Shown here piece after piece: positions 1 to 11,550 of a stretch of 64,000 bases of DNA. Both the position numbers and the translations under genes were made by a program. Every line of letters begins with the position of its first letter. Position 1 is the stretch's first letter. The notes below the pieces were generated by a model. It saw nothing but the letters and a program-made list of their open reading frames with translations, was not told the origin of the DNA and did no database searches. Source of the DNA: Ailanthus altissimus (Eukaryota; Streptophyta; Magnoliopsida; Sapindales; Simaroubaceae); contig OX327697.1 in assembly GCA_946807835.1 (NCBI GenBank), forward strand, positions 1,937,001 to 2,001,000, read 5' to 3'.

Positions 1-2954
1 TGGTTTCTCTGCTGAAGCTGTGATTGTTGCAATCCGCTCATTCTCTTCTCCATACTGGGAGATCCGAAACAGTGCTTGCCTAGCATACACGGCCTTGGTA
101 CGGCGCATGATTGGATTTCTTAATGTTCAGAAACGAGAATCTGCACGGCGTGCCTTAACTGGGCTTGAATTTTTTCATAGGTATGATTTCTTTGACTAAC
201 AAATTTATATCACATTTTTTTCAGTCTCAATATTTGCTGTATTTCTTGTTTAGTTATAAATTGCAATTGACCTTTGAAGTTCATGATTCATCGAATTTAG
301 CCAAAACTTAGAAAAGTATTTTATGATAAGTTCTCAAAAAACAGCCTCTAGGTTGACTGTGTTGAAGTTTCAAATTGTAGGCCCATCATCTAACTATTCA
401 TTGTTGTATAGTTTTGTAGGCGGCCATGTGTTGGTTTTTTTTTTTTTTTTAGGTTTCACCCATTATTTAGACTCTAATATACTTGTTTTTTAACAATTGA
501 TTTAATCTACTTTCCTGAAGGTACCCATTGTTGCATCCTTTTATGTTCAATGAACTGAAAGTTATAACTGGGTTGCTCGGCAATGCATCATCTAGTCAGT
601 CAGCATCCATCCTGGCAAACGTTCACCCAAGCTTGTGCCCTATGCTGATTCTTTTGTCAAGGCTCAAACCTTCAACACTTGCGGGTGAAAGTGGAGATGA
701 CCTGGACCCTTTCCTGTTCATGCCATTCATTAGAAGGTGTTCAACCCAAAGCAATCTAAAAGTTCGTGTTCTTGCATCTCGAGCTTTAACAGGCCTTGTA
801 TCTAATGAGAAACTGCCTGTTGTCCTTCTCAATATTGCCTCTGATTTACTTAGTCTTGAGGACCAAAATGCAGCTGCTCCTAGTTCCTCGTTGCACCAAA
901 ACTCAGGAACCCATCAAGCTTCCCTCAACTTAATTCATGGAATTCTATTGCAGTTAGGTTCTCTTCTTGATGCAAACTGCAGAAGCCTTAGTGATTTCTC
1001 AAAGAAGGATCAGATTCTTAGTGACTTGATCAAAATTCTTGGAAGGTGTTCATGGATTGCAAGCCCCAAAAGGTGCCCTTGCCCAATCCTCAATGCTTCT
1101 TTCTTAACAGTACTTGATCACATGCTCAGTATTGCAAGGACATGCCATATAAGTAGTAGTTTTTATGCTATACGTAACCTACTTTTGGAGTTATCTACTG
1201 ATTGCTTAGATGTGGAAACTTCTTATGGGCTGGCATATTATGATCCAACAATAGCAGAACTTCGGCAACAAGCGGCTAAATCCTATTTCAGTTGCGTGTT
1301 TCAGGCATCTGAAGAACCTAGTGAAGAAGTTCTTCAGATGCAGCTGAGATCTACTCCACTTGATTCAAAGTTGTCGAAGATCCCTGAAATGGAAAATAGT
1401 TTTGCTGGACTCCTGGAAAGGTTGGTCCGTTCCTTGTCAGATTCATCATATGAAGTTCGACTAGTAACCTTGAAGTGGCTCCTTAAGTTCCTGAAATCAA
1501 CAGAATCGAGTAGCGAGGTTTGCGATCTGTCCAGCCACGAAATAAGAACCATTCAGAACTGGACCAAAAGTAACCTGCAAGCAACACTGATGAATCATCT
1601 GGAGTTGGATAAAAATCATAGATGTACTTATTACATACTGAGGCTTCTTTTCACTTGGAACCTGTTTCAGTTTCAGAAACCCGACATACACTCTGAAACA
1701 ATTTATCTTGGTGGGATGGATTCTGATTCCGTTTTTCAGTTCTGGAATAGGCTCTTATCCTTGTACGAGCACACAAGACATGCTAAAACTAAGGAGACGC
1801 TGATCAACTGCATGGCAATATGCATCAGGCGTTATGCAAATCTATTTACTAGCTCAATTCTTGCTGATGTGGAGAAGCAGAAAACCGCTGAATTCAATGA
1901 ATCTGATTGTTCAGAAAGATCCGCCCACATGTTTGCATGTATTACCACTTTTGTTAACATAATTAAACAGCATAGTTCCTCATCAGAGCCAGTGAACATG
2001 CGCAAGGCAGCAACAGAATCTATAGTGGCTTCAGGTTTGCTGGAACAAGCTGACATTATAGGATCTCGTGTGTTGAACTGCCAAATCCCCTCTGAAAATT
2101 CATGTTTGACTTTTGAGCCACAGGCAGGTCTTAATATGTATGCTCGGCAAGTATTAGAGATATGGTTCACATGTATCAAACTATTGGAGGATGAAGATGA
2201 TGGGATTAGACAGAGGCTTGCTATAAATGTCCAAAAGTGTTTTTCTTTGAAAAGATTTAGAAGTAGCTCTTGTGGGGCTCCAACCCAAGTTGAGAAAGTG
2301 ATTGAATTGAGTTTTGAGTTTCTATCTTCTATCTTTGGTTGCTGGATTGAATATTTTGATTACCTTTGCCAGTGGGTGCCTAGTGCAGCCAGCCATGTGG
2401 TTTCTGGAAGGGGGGATCTAGTGAGACGGGTTTTTGACAAGGAAATCGATAATCATCATGAAGAGAAGCTGCTAATGAGTCAAATTTGTTGCTCCCAGTT
2501 GGAGAAGATTCCTATTCTGAAATCTTGGGTGGTTGAGTCATTGAACAGAGATCGAATCAGAGATTATTTACTTGGTTGGAGAAAGAGATTTTGCCATCAG
2601 CTGATGTCATTTGCCAAGGACCACGTCGAGAGGCTTGGAGGAATGGATTGGATTGGCAGTGTTGGTAACCATAAGGATGCATTTCTACCATTATATGCAA
2701 ATTTGCTTGGCTTTTATGCCCTCTCAAACTGCATTTTTAACATGGAAGCTGAAGATGGTAAGCCTTTACTGACTGATGTCATTGAACTTGGTAGAACCAT
2801 CTCTCCATTTCTTGGAAACCCTTTAGTTTGTAACCTTTATTTGTTAGTAGTTAAATTACATGAGAAGAAGATTGGTGCTAGGGCTTATCAGCCAGTTGAA
2901 CTCAGAGTAGACATGATTTGGGATGGTTTTGATCCCTATTTTCTTCTAAGATAA
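1..2954 (+). CDS. THADA/Trm732-like protein, C-terminal part (partial at 5' end)
   Basis: Two exons are visible. Exon 2-180 is open from the window edge, and exon 521-2954 ends in TAA. The intron 181-520 has GT-AG ends, and the split codon (AG+G, Arg) keeps frame, reading FFHR then YPLLHPFMF. About 870 residues are encoded, the C-terminal two fifths of a plant THADA-type protein (about 2,100 residues, from memory). The first exon carries the block YWEIRNSACLAYTALVRRMIG, which resembles the conserved end of DUF2428; the rest is helical, HEAT-like and Leu-rich. Family knowledge: yeast Trm732 partners the methyltransferase Trm7 for 2'-O-methylation of tRNA position 32, and plant orthologues are presumed to do the same. 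The N-terminal exons lie left of the window. The gene converges with the NRP gene at 4112-7448. The family call is good; the function in this plant is inferred. Confidence 0.88.
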
Positions 2955-4111
2955 GAGGGAAACAGGAAACTTGTAACATAGGATTGTGATTCATAACCCA
3001 TGGACACAGAGGGTTGTAGAATTTTGAAGCAATACAGATTTTTGATCTAATAGTTCAACTAACTGCATTCATTCTGGTTTGCTAGTTTGTAATGAACTAT
3101 TTGCTATGAAAGGCTTGTATGAGATTATTCTTATTCATTTCATTTTCTCCTCTCTTTCTAATGCACTACTTTTTTTAATCAAAGCTAAAGAACCCTGTAT
3201 CTTTACTCATGAATCATAATTCAATAACATTTTCAACTTTTTTGAGTAATTTCTTGTATAAAGATGAACCTTTTTTTGTTTTGGTTTCTTGTCATGGATA
3301 AATTTTGCGTCTATGAAGTGTTTATTATGTTTTTTTATCACTTAATTCTCAGATGCTCATAAGCAGAAACAATTATCAGTAATTTATTATTTGGATTTGT
3401 GTATGATCAAAAAGGATTTAAATCAATGATATGTTTCTGATCAAGGACACGTTTTTCTTGATTATGGACACTATCAATCCAAATTCTATTTGAAATCTAA
3501 ATTTGTTGAAAGAGAATATACTGTCCCAAATAATTGCATTTGCTGGCCGTATCATACCTTGATCCTTATTTTTCATTTGACAGCAGTTTTCTTGTCTATC
3601 AATGTATAAGCTTGTATCTATTTTTAACTCTCCTTTTTTTCCTGTGATGGAGATGTAACTCGAAAAGCGATTATTTTAAAATAATTATTATGAAGGTCTC
3701 AACTATAAGACACAAACCAAATTTTACCTTCTCTGAAAATGAAGGGTTTAAAATGATGATGGGAGAAGGCTCCAGGGGGAATTTTGCAAAATGTCCTATA
3801 CTCAATCTTCACTAAAACTAGGCAGTCACTCTGTGCTATGAAATGGAAATGAAAGTTCATTCATTTGGAAATCTAACCAAAACAGACCAAGCATCACATA
3901 GAAAAGATCCATAGCTAAAAATGGAAACTTGGAAAATTTTCAGTTCAGGGAGCTGAAACAAATGCGACGAGCATCTCCATCGTTGACTTGAACTCCCTAC
4001 ATGATAGCTACTCTCTCTTGTATCAAAACTGGATACGATACTAGAATGACGTTCACTTATTGCCACAGAGAATCCAAGCAAGAATCCAACCCGGTAAATT
4101 TGGCTGTGTGC
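2955..4111. other. 3'-3' intergenic region between THADA-like and NRP genes
   Basis: The two flanking genes converge here, so both 3' UTRs and polyadenylation sites should lie in this stretch. It is AT-rich with T-runs and short open frames only. I see no repeat, RNA gene or conserved reading frame in it. Confidence 0.6.
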
Positions 4112-7100
4112 CTAATTGCCGTCTTCACCATCATCATCACCATTTTCCTGATCAAAAAGAATCATTTAGATGTGCAATGGCATGGCATGGCATAAATATA
4201 CATTGTACAATATCAACAGTTGAACTGGTATAATTTCCAGATTCTGAAAGCTATTAAGTAATTGATGAGTGGAGCATGGACGCATGCACAACAAATAAGT
4301 ATGTATATCTTGTCACACTGAATGAGGCAAACTCTTGACAAATTGATAAAACACTAAGCCAACCAGAAGGTCTCTTGGTACAGCCTAATCTTGGGTGGAT
4401 TGGATCTATTTGAACCTCAACACATAACCCTTGTGTGTTAGGGGTGCAGCTCAGCTTGAGTTTAGAGAGTTTTGATACTGACCCTTAGAATTTGATTTCT
4501 TTCACTTCGATGGAAAAATCCTTTCTGTGAAGTAACTAGTTTAAAGCCATGTAGAGAACACAGAATTTTTAAAATGGAGAAAACCCCATTACTCGAATGC
4601 AACTAACCACTATATGTATATGCGTGAATTCATATGTTCATGCATGCAAGTTAGAAATTTATCCCTGTTACCTCTTCATTACCTTCATCTCTATCAGAAT
4701 CCTCTTCTTCGCCAGCCTCCTACAACAAATAGAATCATGATCTTTCCATACAAACAGAGACAAATGAAAGGAAGCCTTTATTCTACAACACTTAACTCCA
4801 TCATCATAAATAAGAAAAAAAGGAGAGCACATAAAGATATTACATTGTTGAAATACTTGAGAGGATTGGACCATAAATCCTCCTTAATGATTTCTGCCAC
4901 CTGCAATTTCAAGGCAAAAATAAAGCATTTAGGGATAGAAAGACAAAAGGGTAGCTGTTTTTTGATAATTCATTTTAAATTTACAAAACCAGATTCAACT
5001 GAACCAACCAAAGGATGAAAAATATGGAAAAAAAAATGTTGCAAACAATGCATATAATCATAATACATTATGGCAGCTTTGGATATACTATTTCCTGAAG
5101 TGTCATAACAATAAGAAGAAAATAATCCATGATCATTAACAAGCATGAAAAGCACTCACCTCATCATGAAGCTCAACAAAATCTTTATGTTCAGTTTCAG
5201 CAAACCAACTAAAGAAGCTGAATTCACAAAATTATTAATAAATTAGTTGAATTGATAAACATAGAAGAGAAAATGGAAACTGAAGGGCTAATTCCTTCGT
5301 TTTCGGTAATGGCAATATGCATGTGTCATTCCATGAGTTGCTCAATTTGACACATTGCTCTAACAAAATTAACAAATGGCATCAGACCTTTAGACCATGC
5401 ACCACTTGCCCGAAGATCATAATGATTGGTCTGACCTCTCAATTCACTGCCAGGTGTAGAAAATTGCTAATTTTTGGAACCAAAAGAAAGGGCTAAGAAG
5501 AAGAATCACCTCTCTTCAGCCAATGCTCGCTTGTTTCCTTTTTTCTCATGATTGAGTCCAGGAGTAGTGCCCTTCATAATGTTTCAATATATTATGATAT
5601 ATTGCCAAAAGAGTAAAAATTGAATGGAAAATGCCAAAAGCAAAGCTGTCACCATTACCATGCCTTCTTTCCAAGTAATGGCTGTACCGGTTATCTTAGT
5701 TGTTCCATTGTCAAGGAATTTAAATGTCTTTGACAACTTTGTGTTTTCAAAATAAGGATTCTCATTGAAATGCTGAAAGATTCAAGTTTGAAGAAAAAAA
5801 ATTGTATCATTAGCAACAACTCATCGTAACATCATTACGGTAATGATGAAATAACTCCTAAAATGTTAACCCTAAAAGATAGGGAGAAAAAAAAGAAGAA
5901 ATATCAAATAACAATAGCGTAGCAACCCAAAAGAACAATTAAGGCTTGATTTATTAAGTACAACTTGCAACTCGTAAACATGAATCAGGTGAGAAACTTA
6001 CAAATGTGATGGAGTACCCTGATTTCACATCTTTAAAGTCCTTAACATCAAGAGAACGCATATACTTGAAGATCTATGTCAACGATAAAAGAAAGAAACT
6101 CTTAAGCACTTAAACAAGCATAATTCTCTCTGTGATAAGGAAGTTACAGGTATTATTCACACTGAGTACCCAAATTTGTCAAAAAATTTTTAAAAAAAAT
6201 TTGTAATTCTAAAGCATTAGATTACAGTACGTATGAGATTTAGTCAAATAATTTTATAGTTAAGGCCAAACCTTCTGGTCTTCCTCAGTCAGAAGATCAC
6301 TGAGAGCAGGATGACTCAGGAACTGCACAAGGTTAAAATTCACATATCATAACGATGGAAGGATGACTCGGAAAATGTTCAGGATTATTTGGATGAACTA
6401 CGAACAAGAAATTTTCGGAAACAAGAAGAGCACTAACAGCAGTTAACCAGAATTCAGGGATAGATTTAATGATCTCATTCCGCTTGTAATAGACAGGCCT
6501 GCGTATCTCATTGTATTTCTGCTCAATCTCCAACACTTTGTCACTGGCTTCTTCATTCACCTATTGAGTTACAAAGCAACACCTCGTTAATCTCATATCC
6601 AACTACCAAAACTCAAATCATATATATATCGAATTACTTGCAAACTCAATCATATTTGGAACAACTCCACAATACCGAAAGAGTTCAGAAATATTATCCA
6701 AAATCAATCTTAAGAGCCCTAATTGAGTAATGTATCACCTTCTTTCAGCCGCCAACAGCCAAAAGGCTCAAACTTTCGAATTATAATAGCTACTGTTGGG
6801 CACATCTTCTTGGAAAATCAATATATAAACAGAGGAAAACATTTGACCCACACCATTATACAAAGTCAAGATAAAGCTACATGCATGACCATTCTAAAAA
6901 CAAAATCAAAACCAAGACAGCACATACACATTAATAAATACAGGAAATACAAAAAATATACACATTGATGTATACATAATTATCATTAACAGATTACGAA
7001 CAATTAAGATAAAATGCCATTCAATGTCAGTCAACACATCCACAAACAAAACCCCACCTCATTAATCTCGTATTCTCAAAGGAAACAAATTCCACAGCTT

Positions 7101-7448
7101 TTATCACATCAAACCATCAAAATAAATTTTTTTCAACAATGTACATATATAGATACATACACAGACACATTTTATATATTATGCATGGCCCAGACACAAA
7201 GAAATAATACATACACACACATTATACATACACGCATGCATAAATTTATAAACATAAGAGAGAGAGAGAGAGAGAGAAAGAGATGTGGGGAGATTATAAA
7301 GAACCTTTTCGAGCTCATCTTGGACCTCCTGCAGTTTCTCTATTGAGAGAACGAGCTCAGTGTCAATGGCCTCAGCTTGAGCATTCCCATTCTCATCGTC
7401 CTCAACTTTCTCAGCCACCTTCGATTTCTTTCCCCTGTCCGCGACCAT
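4112..7448 (-). CDS. NRP2: NAP1-related protein (SET/NRP-type histone chaperone), complete, 10 exons
   Basis: Exons on the minus strand are 7448-7305, 6560-6438, 6322-6272, 6073-6002, 5772-5659, 5571-5510, 5217-5160, 4900-4844, 4719-4672 and 4147-4112. All junctions are GT-AG and in frame, giving 254 residues, the usual NRP size (about 250-260). The N-terminus [14 protein letters not shown] is followed by a dimerisation helix (about residues 35-75) and the NAP/SET earmuff domain. Recognisable blocks are [46 protein letters not shown] and [11 protein letters not shown]. The tail is acidic ([16 protein letters not shown], then [11 protein letters not shown]). Family knowledge: nuclear chaperones for H2A-H2B and H3-H4 that act in transcription, recombination and root growth. 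An in-frame ATG at 7595 would add 49 basic residues. I chose 7448 because it matches the family start and because a TATA box at 7616-7624 places transcription start close to 7595. NRP1 and NRP2 cannot be told apart here. The position of the last small exon is the least certain part. Confidence 0.92.
7257..7276. repeat. (GA)n microsatellite in NRP intron 1
   Basis: About ten GA units lie some 30 bp inside intron 1 from its donor. As (CT)n on the coding strand, this sits just downstream of the first exon. Confidence 0.85.
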
Positions 7449-7615
7449 CTTTGCACGGATTAATAACTTTTGTGTGTTGATTTTCCCAGGAAAGTTATGG
7501 GAAAATATGACAACAAGACGCCAAGAAGAAGACACTGACACAGAGGGGTTTTTGTTTTTCTTGACTCCTCTCCTCCTCGGAACTGCAAATGGCATTAAGG
7601 AGTTTCAAAGTTAAA

Positions 7616-7624
7616 CTATTTATA
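7616..7624 (-). promoter_or_regulatory. candidate TATA box of the NRP gene
   Basis: The minus strand reads TATAAATAG, 168 bp upstream of the chosen ATG (7448). A start site 25-35 bp downstream would leave a 5' leader of about 130-150 nt and make the ATG at 7595 too early to be translated. The call rests on motif and position only. Confidence 0.5.
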
Positions 7625-8954
7625 TGACAAAAGTGCTCTTGGCACTAGATTTTATGTTTTTTAATGTTCAGTTTAATCTTTCTTTTTTTTAAAAAACTTA
7701 TTTGTTGAGCTTCTAAAATTTTCAACATATTTAATTTAGTCTTTCTTATTAAAAGTCTAAAATGCACTTTTTAAAACAATAAAATAAATTTGATTAAATA
7801 TTTATTTATAGAAAAGAGTCTTATATGATACTATTTTTTAAAATATTTAATAAAACAAAGTCACTTGATTTAAATTTTTTTCTCTTTTTATCAATACAAT
7901 AATTAATTGAGTTAATTAAATATATAAATTATTCTATAATATTGAAATATTTTTAACAGTATTAATAGCGGAATAATTTATATTCGTTAGATTTAATTTT
8001 AATATTATACTATAATTATAATATCAATAATTTAGAAATGACACGTTTTTAGTGAAAAAGCTTATAAATGAAATAATAAGAGTGAAACCATACAAAACTT
8101 TGTTTAATATTCATAACTACAATATTACTATTCTTGAGATTAATTTTGTATAATTTTTTTAATAATAAATAAACAATCAATTGTATGTCATTTCTAATAA
8201 AAATCCCATAATAATAATTTCATATTAACCTAACTTGAATTTAAAAAAAAAAATTGATGTTGCGTTGTTATAAATCATGCTGTGAATATATTATAGTCTT
8301 ATTAAAAATTTGTTTTACAATCCATCTAATATATGGTTTAATCTTTCAACTTTTTTTACTATACAATTTTTTTTGTTACACATCTCAAATTTTTACATTA
8401 TAAATTCTAATTTTTTTGGTTGTATATTAAAATATAAACACTTAAATTATAACACACAATAAAAAATTTAAAAACATAAAATAAAAAAGGTTAGAGAGCC
8501 ATGACATTATGGATGATAGCCTTGTCCATCGATATTTTATAAAATATGCACCACATTCGAATTTGAAGATTATTAATTATCTACATCACTTTGTATTGAT
8601 ATAATTGTGGTTTTATTATGTGAAAAGTGTTAATTTGGGAAAGATTTATTACAACATGAGCCACGCAAGATAAATGAATCTATTTTAGTGTATATATATA
8701 TATACACTAAAATACATACAAGAAAGAAGTATTTGTGTTAAAAGTTCAATAATAAAAAATTATAATATATTTATCTTTATTTTAATGAAAATCTAGAATT
8801 TAAATCTTTTTTTATGTTGTAAAACAAAAAACACAGACAAGCAAGATAAATTTACTATTACCCATTTGGTAACAAGTCCTTTGCCAAATAATAATATTGT
8901 TCATGCCTATGATTCTATCACATGAAAGTACTAACTCAATTCTAATATGGTGCT
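7625..8954. other. AT-rich intergenic region
   Basis: Very AT-rich DNA with no open frame of note. Its one distinctive feature is the perfect 34 bp palindrome at 8681-8714, listed separately. Confidence 0.6.
8681..8714. repeat. perfect 34 bp palindrome with (TA)n centre
   Basis: The half-site TATTTTAGTGTATATAT is followed directly by its exact reverse complement, with no loop. It can form a cruciform, or an AT-rich hairpin if transcribed. Confidence 0.9.
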
Positions 8955-11550
8955 CTATATCAAGGCCGTGGAAACAGAGATTATTAGAGTCCTTATCTGA
9001 CCATCGGTGTTCGACGACGGAGAGCCATTCTTGGCTGAAGCTGGTGCTGAAGGTGGTGGATTTTTTTCAACGAATACCACAAGCTTCATGCCACCCCACC
9101 AGAATCCTCTGCTGTTGATGAAGTAATAAGGCTTGGCTTTTGTGAGCTCAAACACATCTCTCACCACGGGATGAAATTGGTGATTTAAAATTAAGAAAGA
9201 ATTTGATTTGTAGTTGAAAATCAATATAGTATCGACACATAATTGAAAATACATGGATAAATAAGAAAAAGAAAAAATAGAAAGTTAAATGCGAGAAAGA
9301 GACGTGAAAGCACAAAAAGAAACTTACCCAAATGTGCTTGCTATGGCGAGAGGAACTCTTACCGCGATGCCAAGGATAGTAATTATTATGCCGATGCGAA
9401 ATCGTCTTTACGACAGCAAGAGTTATATCTTGTCACGATGCTACCTATTCATGAATTTGATGATTATTTATCAAATTACAAATTTAATTCAATTTTAGAT
9501 TCTCTTTTCGCATGAACTCTTATTCTAATAAGAAATAGAATTTTAGATAAGTTTTAAATATTATATAAATTTTTATAACCCATTTAAATTGACGAAGCAT
9601 CAAAAACATTAATAAGAGATAGAATAAATAGTTTAAATAACATTTGAGTGATTTGAGTGTATAAGATAATGTGATATAGATCATTGAGAATATTAGATTA
9701 TTGAATTTCATGTAATATCTTGTGAAAGTTCTTTGTGTATAAAAGAACTGAATAAAAGAAGTTAAGATCTTAAGATTTGTTGAAAAAAAGTTTTTTTTTA
9801 AATTTTTATAATATTTTATACATTACGTAATTTACAAATAGTAATAAATAATAAAGTCCTATTATTACATATGATTATAATATTTTTAATTAACTTTAAA
9901 CTTAGGTTAAATATTTGAGTTATAATATTTATATATTATTATTATTATTTAGAGGATTTTTTTTATAGGGGTAGGCAATTTCAAATTTAGAACGCCGAAA
10001 TGTGTCTCGATCGGGATACATTTTAGGTCGGGATAAATCTCGACCCGACTTCGGGTTGGGAAATCTCGATTTTTTTATAAAAAATTATTTTGAAACGATG
10101 TAGTTTTGATTTGGGTTCGAGATGGGTTGGGACAATTCAAAACAGTTTGGGTCGGGTTCAAGATGAGTTCTGGACAATTCGGGACAGTTTGGGTCAGGTT
10201 CAAGATGGGTCTAAAATTTTTGTTCGGGTGTGAGAATTCTCTGAAACCAACCTGACCCGTTCAAGATAAAAAATTCTATCCCAAACGAGTCCCGAACCCA
10301 TTCTTGTTCTCGTCCTGATCCAAAATTTTGGGACGAATCTGGTCGGGATGAGTCGGGTTCAAAAATAATGCCCACCCCTAATTTTTTATATAATAAATAT
10401 TAAAAAGTTACAAATATTTATTTATAATAATATTATTATTATTATGCGAGTTATAATATATATGTATTTTTATTATATAGAGTTATTATATATTAAATTA
10501 TTTTAATTAATTTTTGAGTTATTATTAGATCACTTACCATTATATAAATGTGGCTAATCTTTCATTAAGAATTAATGTATGTGAATGAAGAAGAGAAAAA
10601 AGAAAGTGTTCTATATATATTGTATACTTTTTAAAAGAATACATTTTTTTATTTTGTGTTTTAAGCAATTTTGACAATAATTTGGAGATTTGATATAATT
10701 TTTTGGTAATTATTTTCATTGAAAAGAGTGGCTGTGATTATAGAGTTGAATCTTATAATCATATAAATCTATCATTATCCGCACGAGGAGATGACTATTT
10801 AGTTTAAAGGTAATACTCTATAACATACCTCTTTATACTTAAGATCAAGTTCTATATTTTTTTATTCTTTTTTTATATTTAAATTTTATTTTATTTATCG
10901 ATAATTTTCATTTTGTAAACATTTAATAAGATATGTTCTAATATATGATTGAATAATATTTAATATAAATTTTATCTAGCAAAATTTATCATAAATATAA
11001 ATAATTATTGTTAAATTGTGTATATTATTTGTGTTTTTTTAATATGTAAAAATATTATTATTTTAATTGTATAATTTTTTATTAAAAAAATTTATAAATT
11101 TTTTAGAATATTCACCAAAAACCAGGTGATATTCTTAATAAAGCGTTGCTCGTTGCAGCACTCATAACTCGTCTTGTTCACCTCCAGCACATTGAATATG
11201 CGCTTGTCAAAGTTGAAAACTTGTGCATGAATTAAACCCCAACGCAGAAAATTAGTAAAATGACATGAAGTTAGTGCTGTCACGTTCTTCATAATTTTTT
11301 TTTTACTACATAAAAAAAAAAAAACTTGAACATTTCTTGTACTAGAAGAAGAATTTGAAGTATAAGAATAAGAACAGTTTAATATATTTCATTTTTTTCT
11401 GAGATGAAAGAGAGCTAGGGTTTAAATTTACTGAGCCAAAAATTGATGTATGTAGAAATGTTGATGGCTGGACCATTCAGTGAAGTTAACATTCTGAGAC
11501 CATCCCATTTTCCCTCCTAGAGATGCATAATCCCCAAAACGCTTTGCATC
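8955..11550 (-). pseudogene. lamin-like phytocyanin (plastocyanin-like domain), copy A, broken
   Basis: Three minus-strand pieces stand in gene order. Piece 11550-11432 has KRFGDYASLGGKMGWSQNVN then FTEWSSHQHFY, the N-terminal phytocyanin block. Piece 11217-11125 has FNFDKRIFNVLEVNKTSYEC and ends FIKNIT. Piece 9161-8955 has RDVFELTKAKPYYF, GGMKLVVFVEK and a Pro/Ser tail, then TAG. Upstream of the first piece, the signal-peptide region is replaced by a GAT/ATG microsatellite encoding poly-Asp. The first junction (donor 11431, acceptor near 11218) does not keep frame. The second gap (9162-11124) starts and ends without convincing splice sites and holds a MITE. The usual disulfide Cys in the G-[FY]-C-x-G-G block is Trp (FWWGG). 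Family knowledge: lamin-like proteins are GPI-anchored, secreted, non-blue copper-type proteins. A spliced product from the long gap is unlikely but not excluded. Copy B at 19153-30116 is its closest relative here. Confidence 0.75.
9966..10380. mobile_element. hAT-like MITE, 415 bp
   Basis: The left end TAGGGGTAGGCAATTT and the right end AATGCCCACCCCTA are inverted repeats. The 8 bp flanks (ttttttta and atttttta) match at 7 of 8 positions, as expected of an hAT target duplication. The interior is much more GC-rich than its surroundings and made of diverged units of the GGGTCGGGTTCAAGATGGGT and GGGACAATTCGGGACAGTTT type. It has no coding capacity. It lies inside the gap of phytocyanin copy A. 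Confidence 0.72.

Noticed and set aside
7449..7595. A 49-codon in-frame N-terminal extension of the NRP protein (MPFAVPRRRGVKKNKNPSVS...).
   Set aside because: The ATG at 7595 is only about 20-30 bp from the candidate TATA box, and the extension does not resemble any NRP. The start at 7448 fits the family.
9290..9430. A minus-strand frame reading like a hydrophobic segment (RIGIIITILGIAVRVPLAIA) followed by a GTAAGT donor, inside the gap of phytocyanin copy A.
   Set aside because: It is only about 25 codons, with no flanking homology. It resembles a membrane segment or signal peptide by composition alone, so it is not enough for a gene call.
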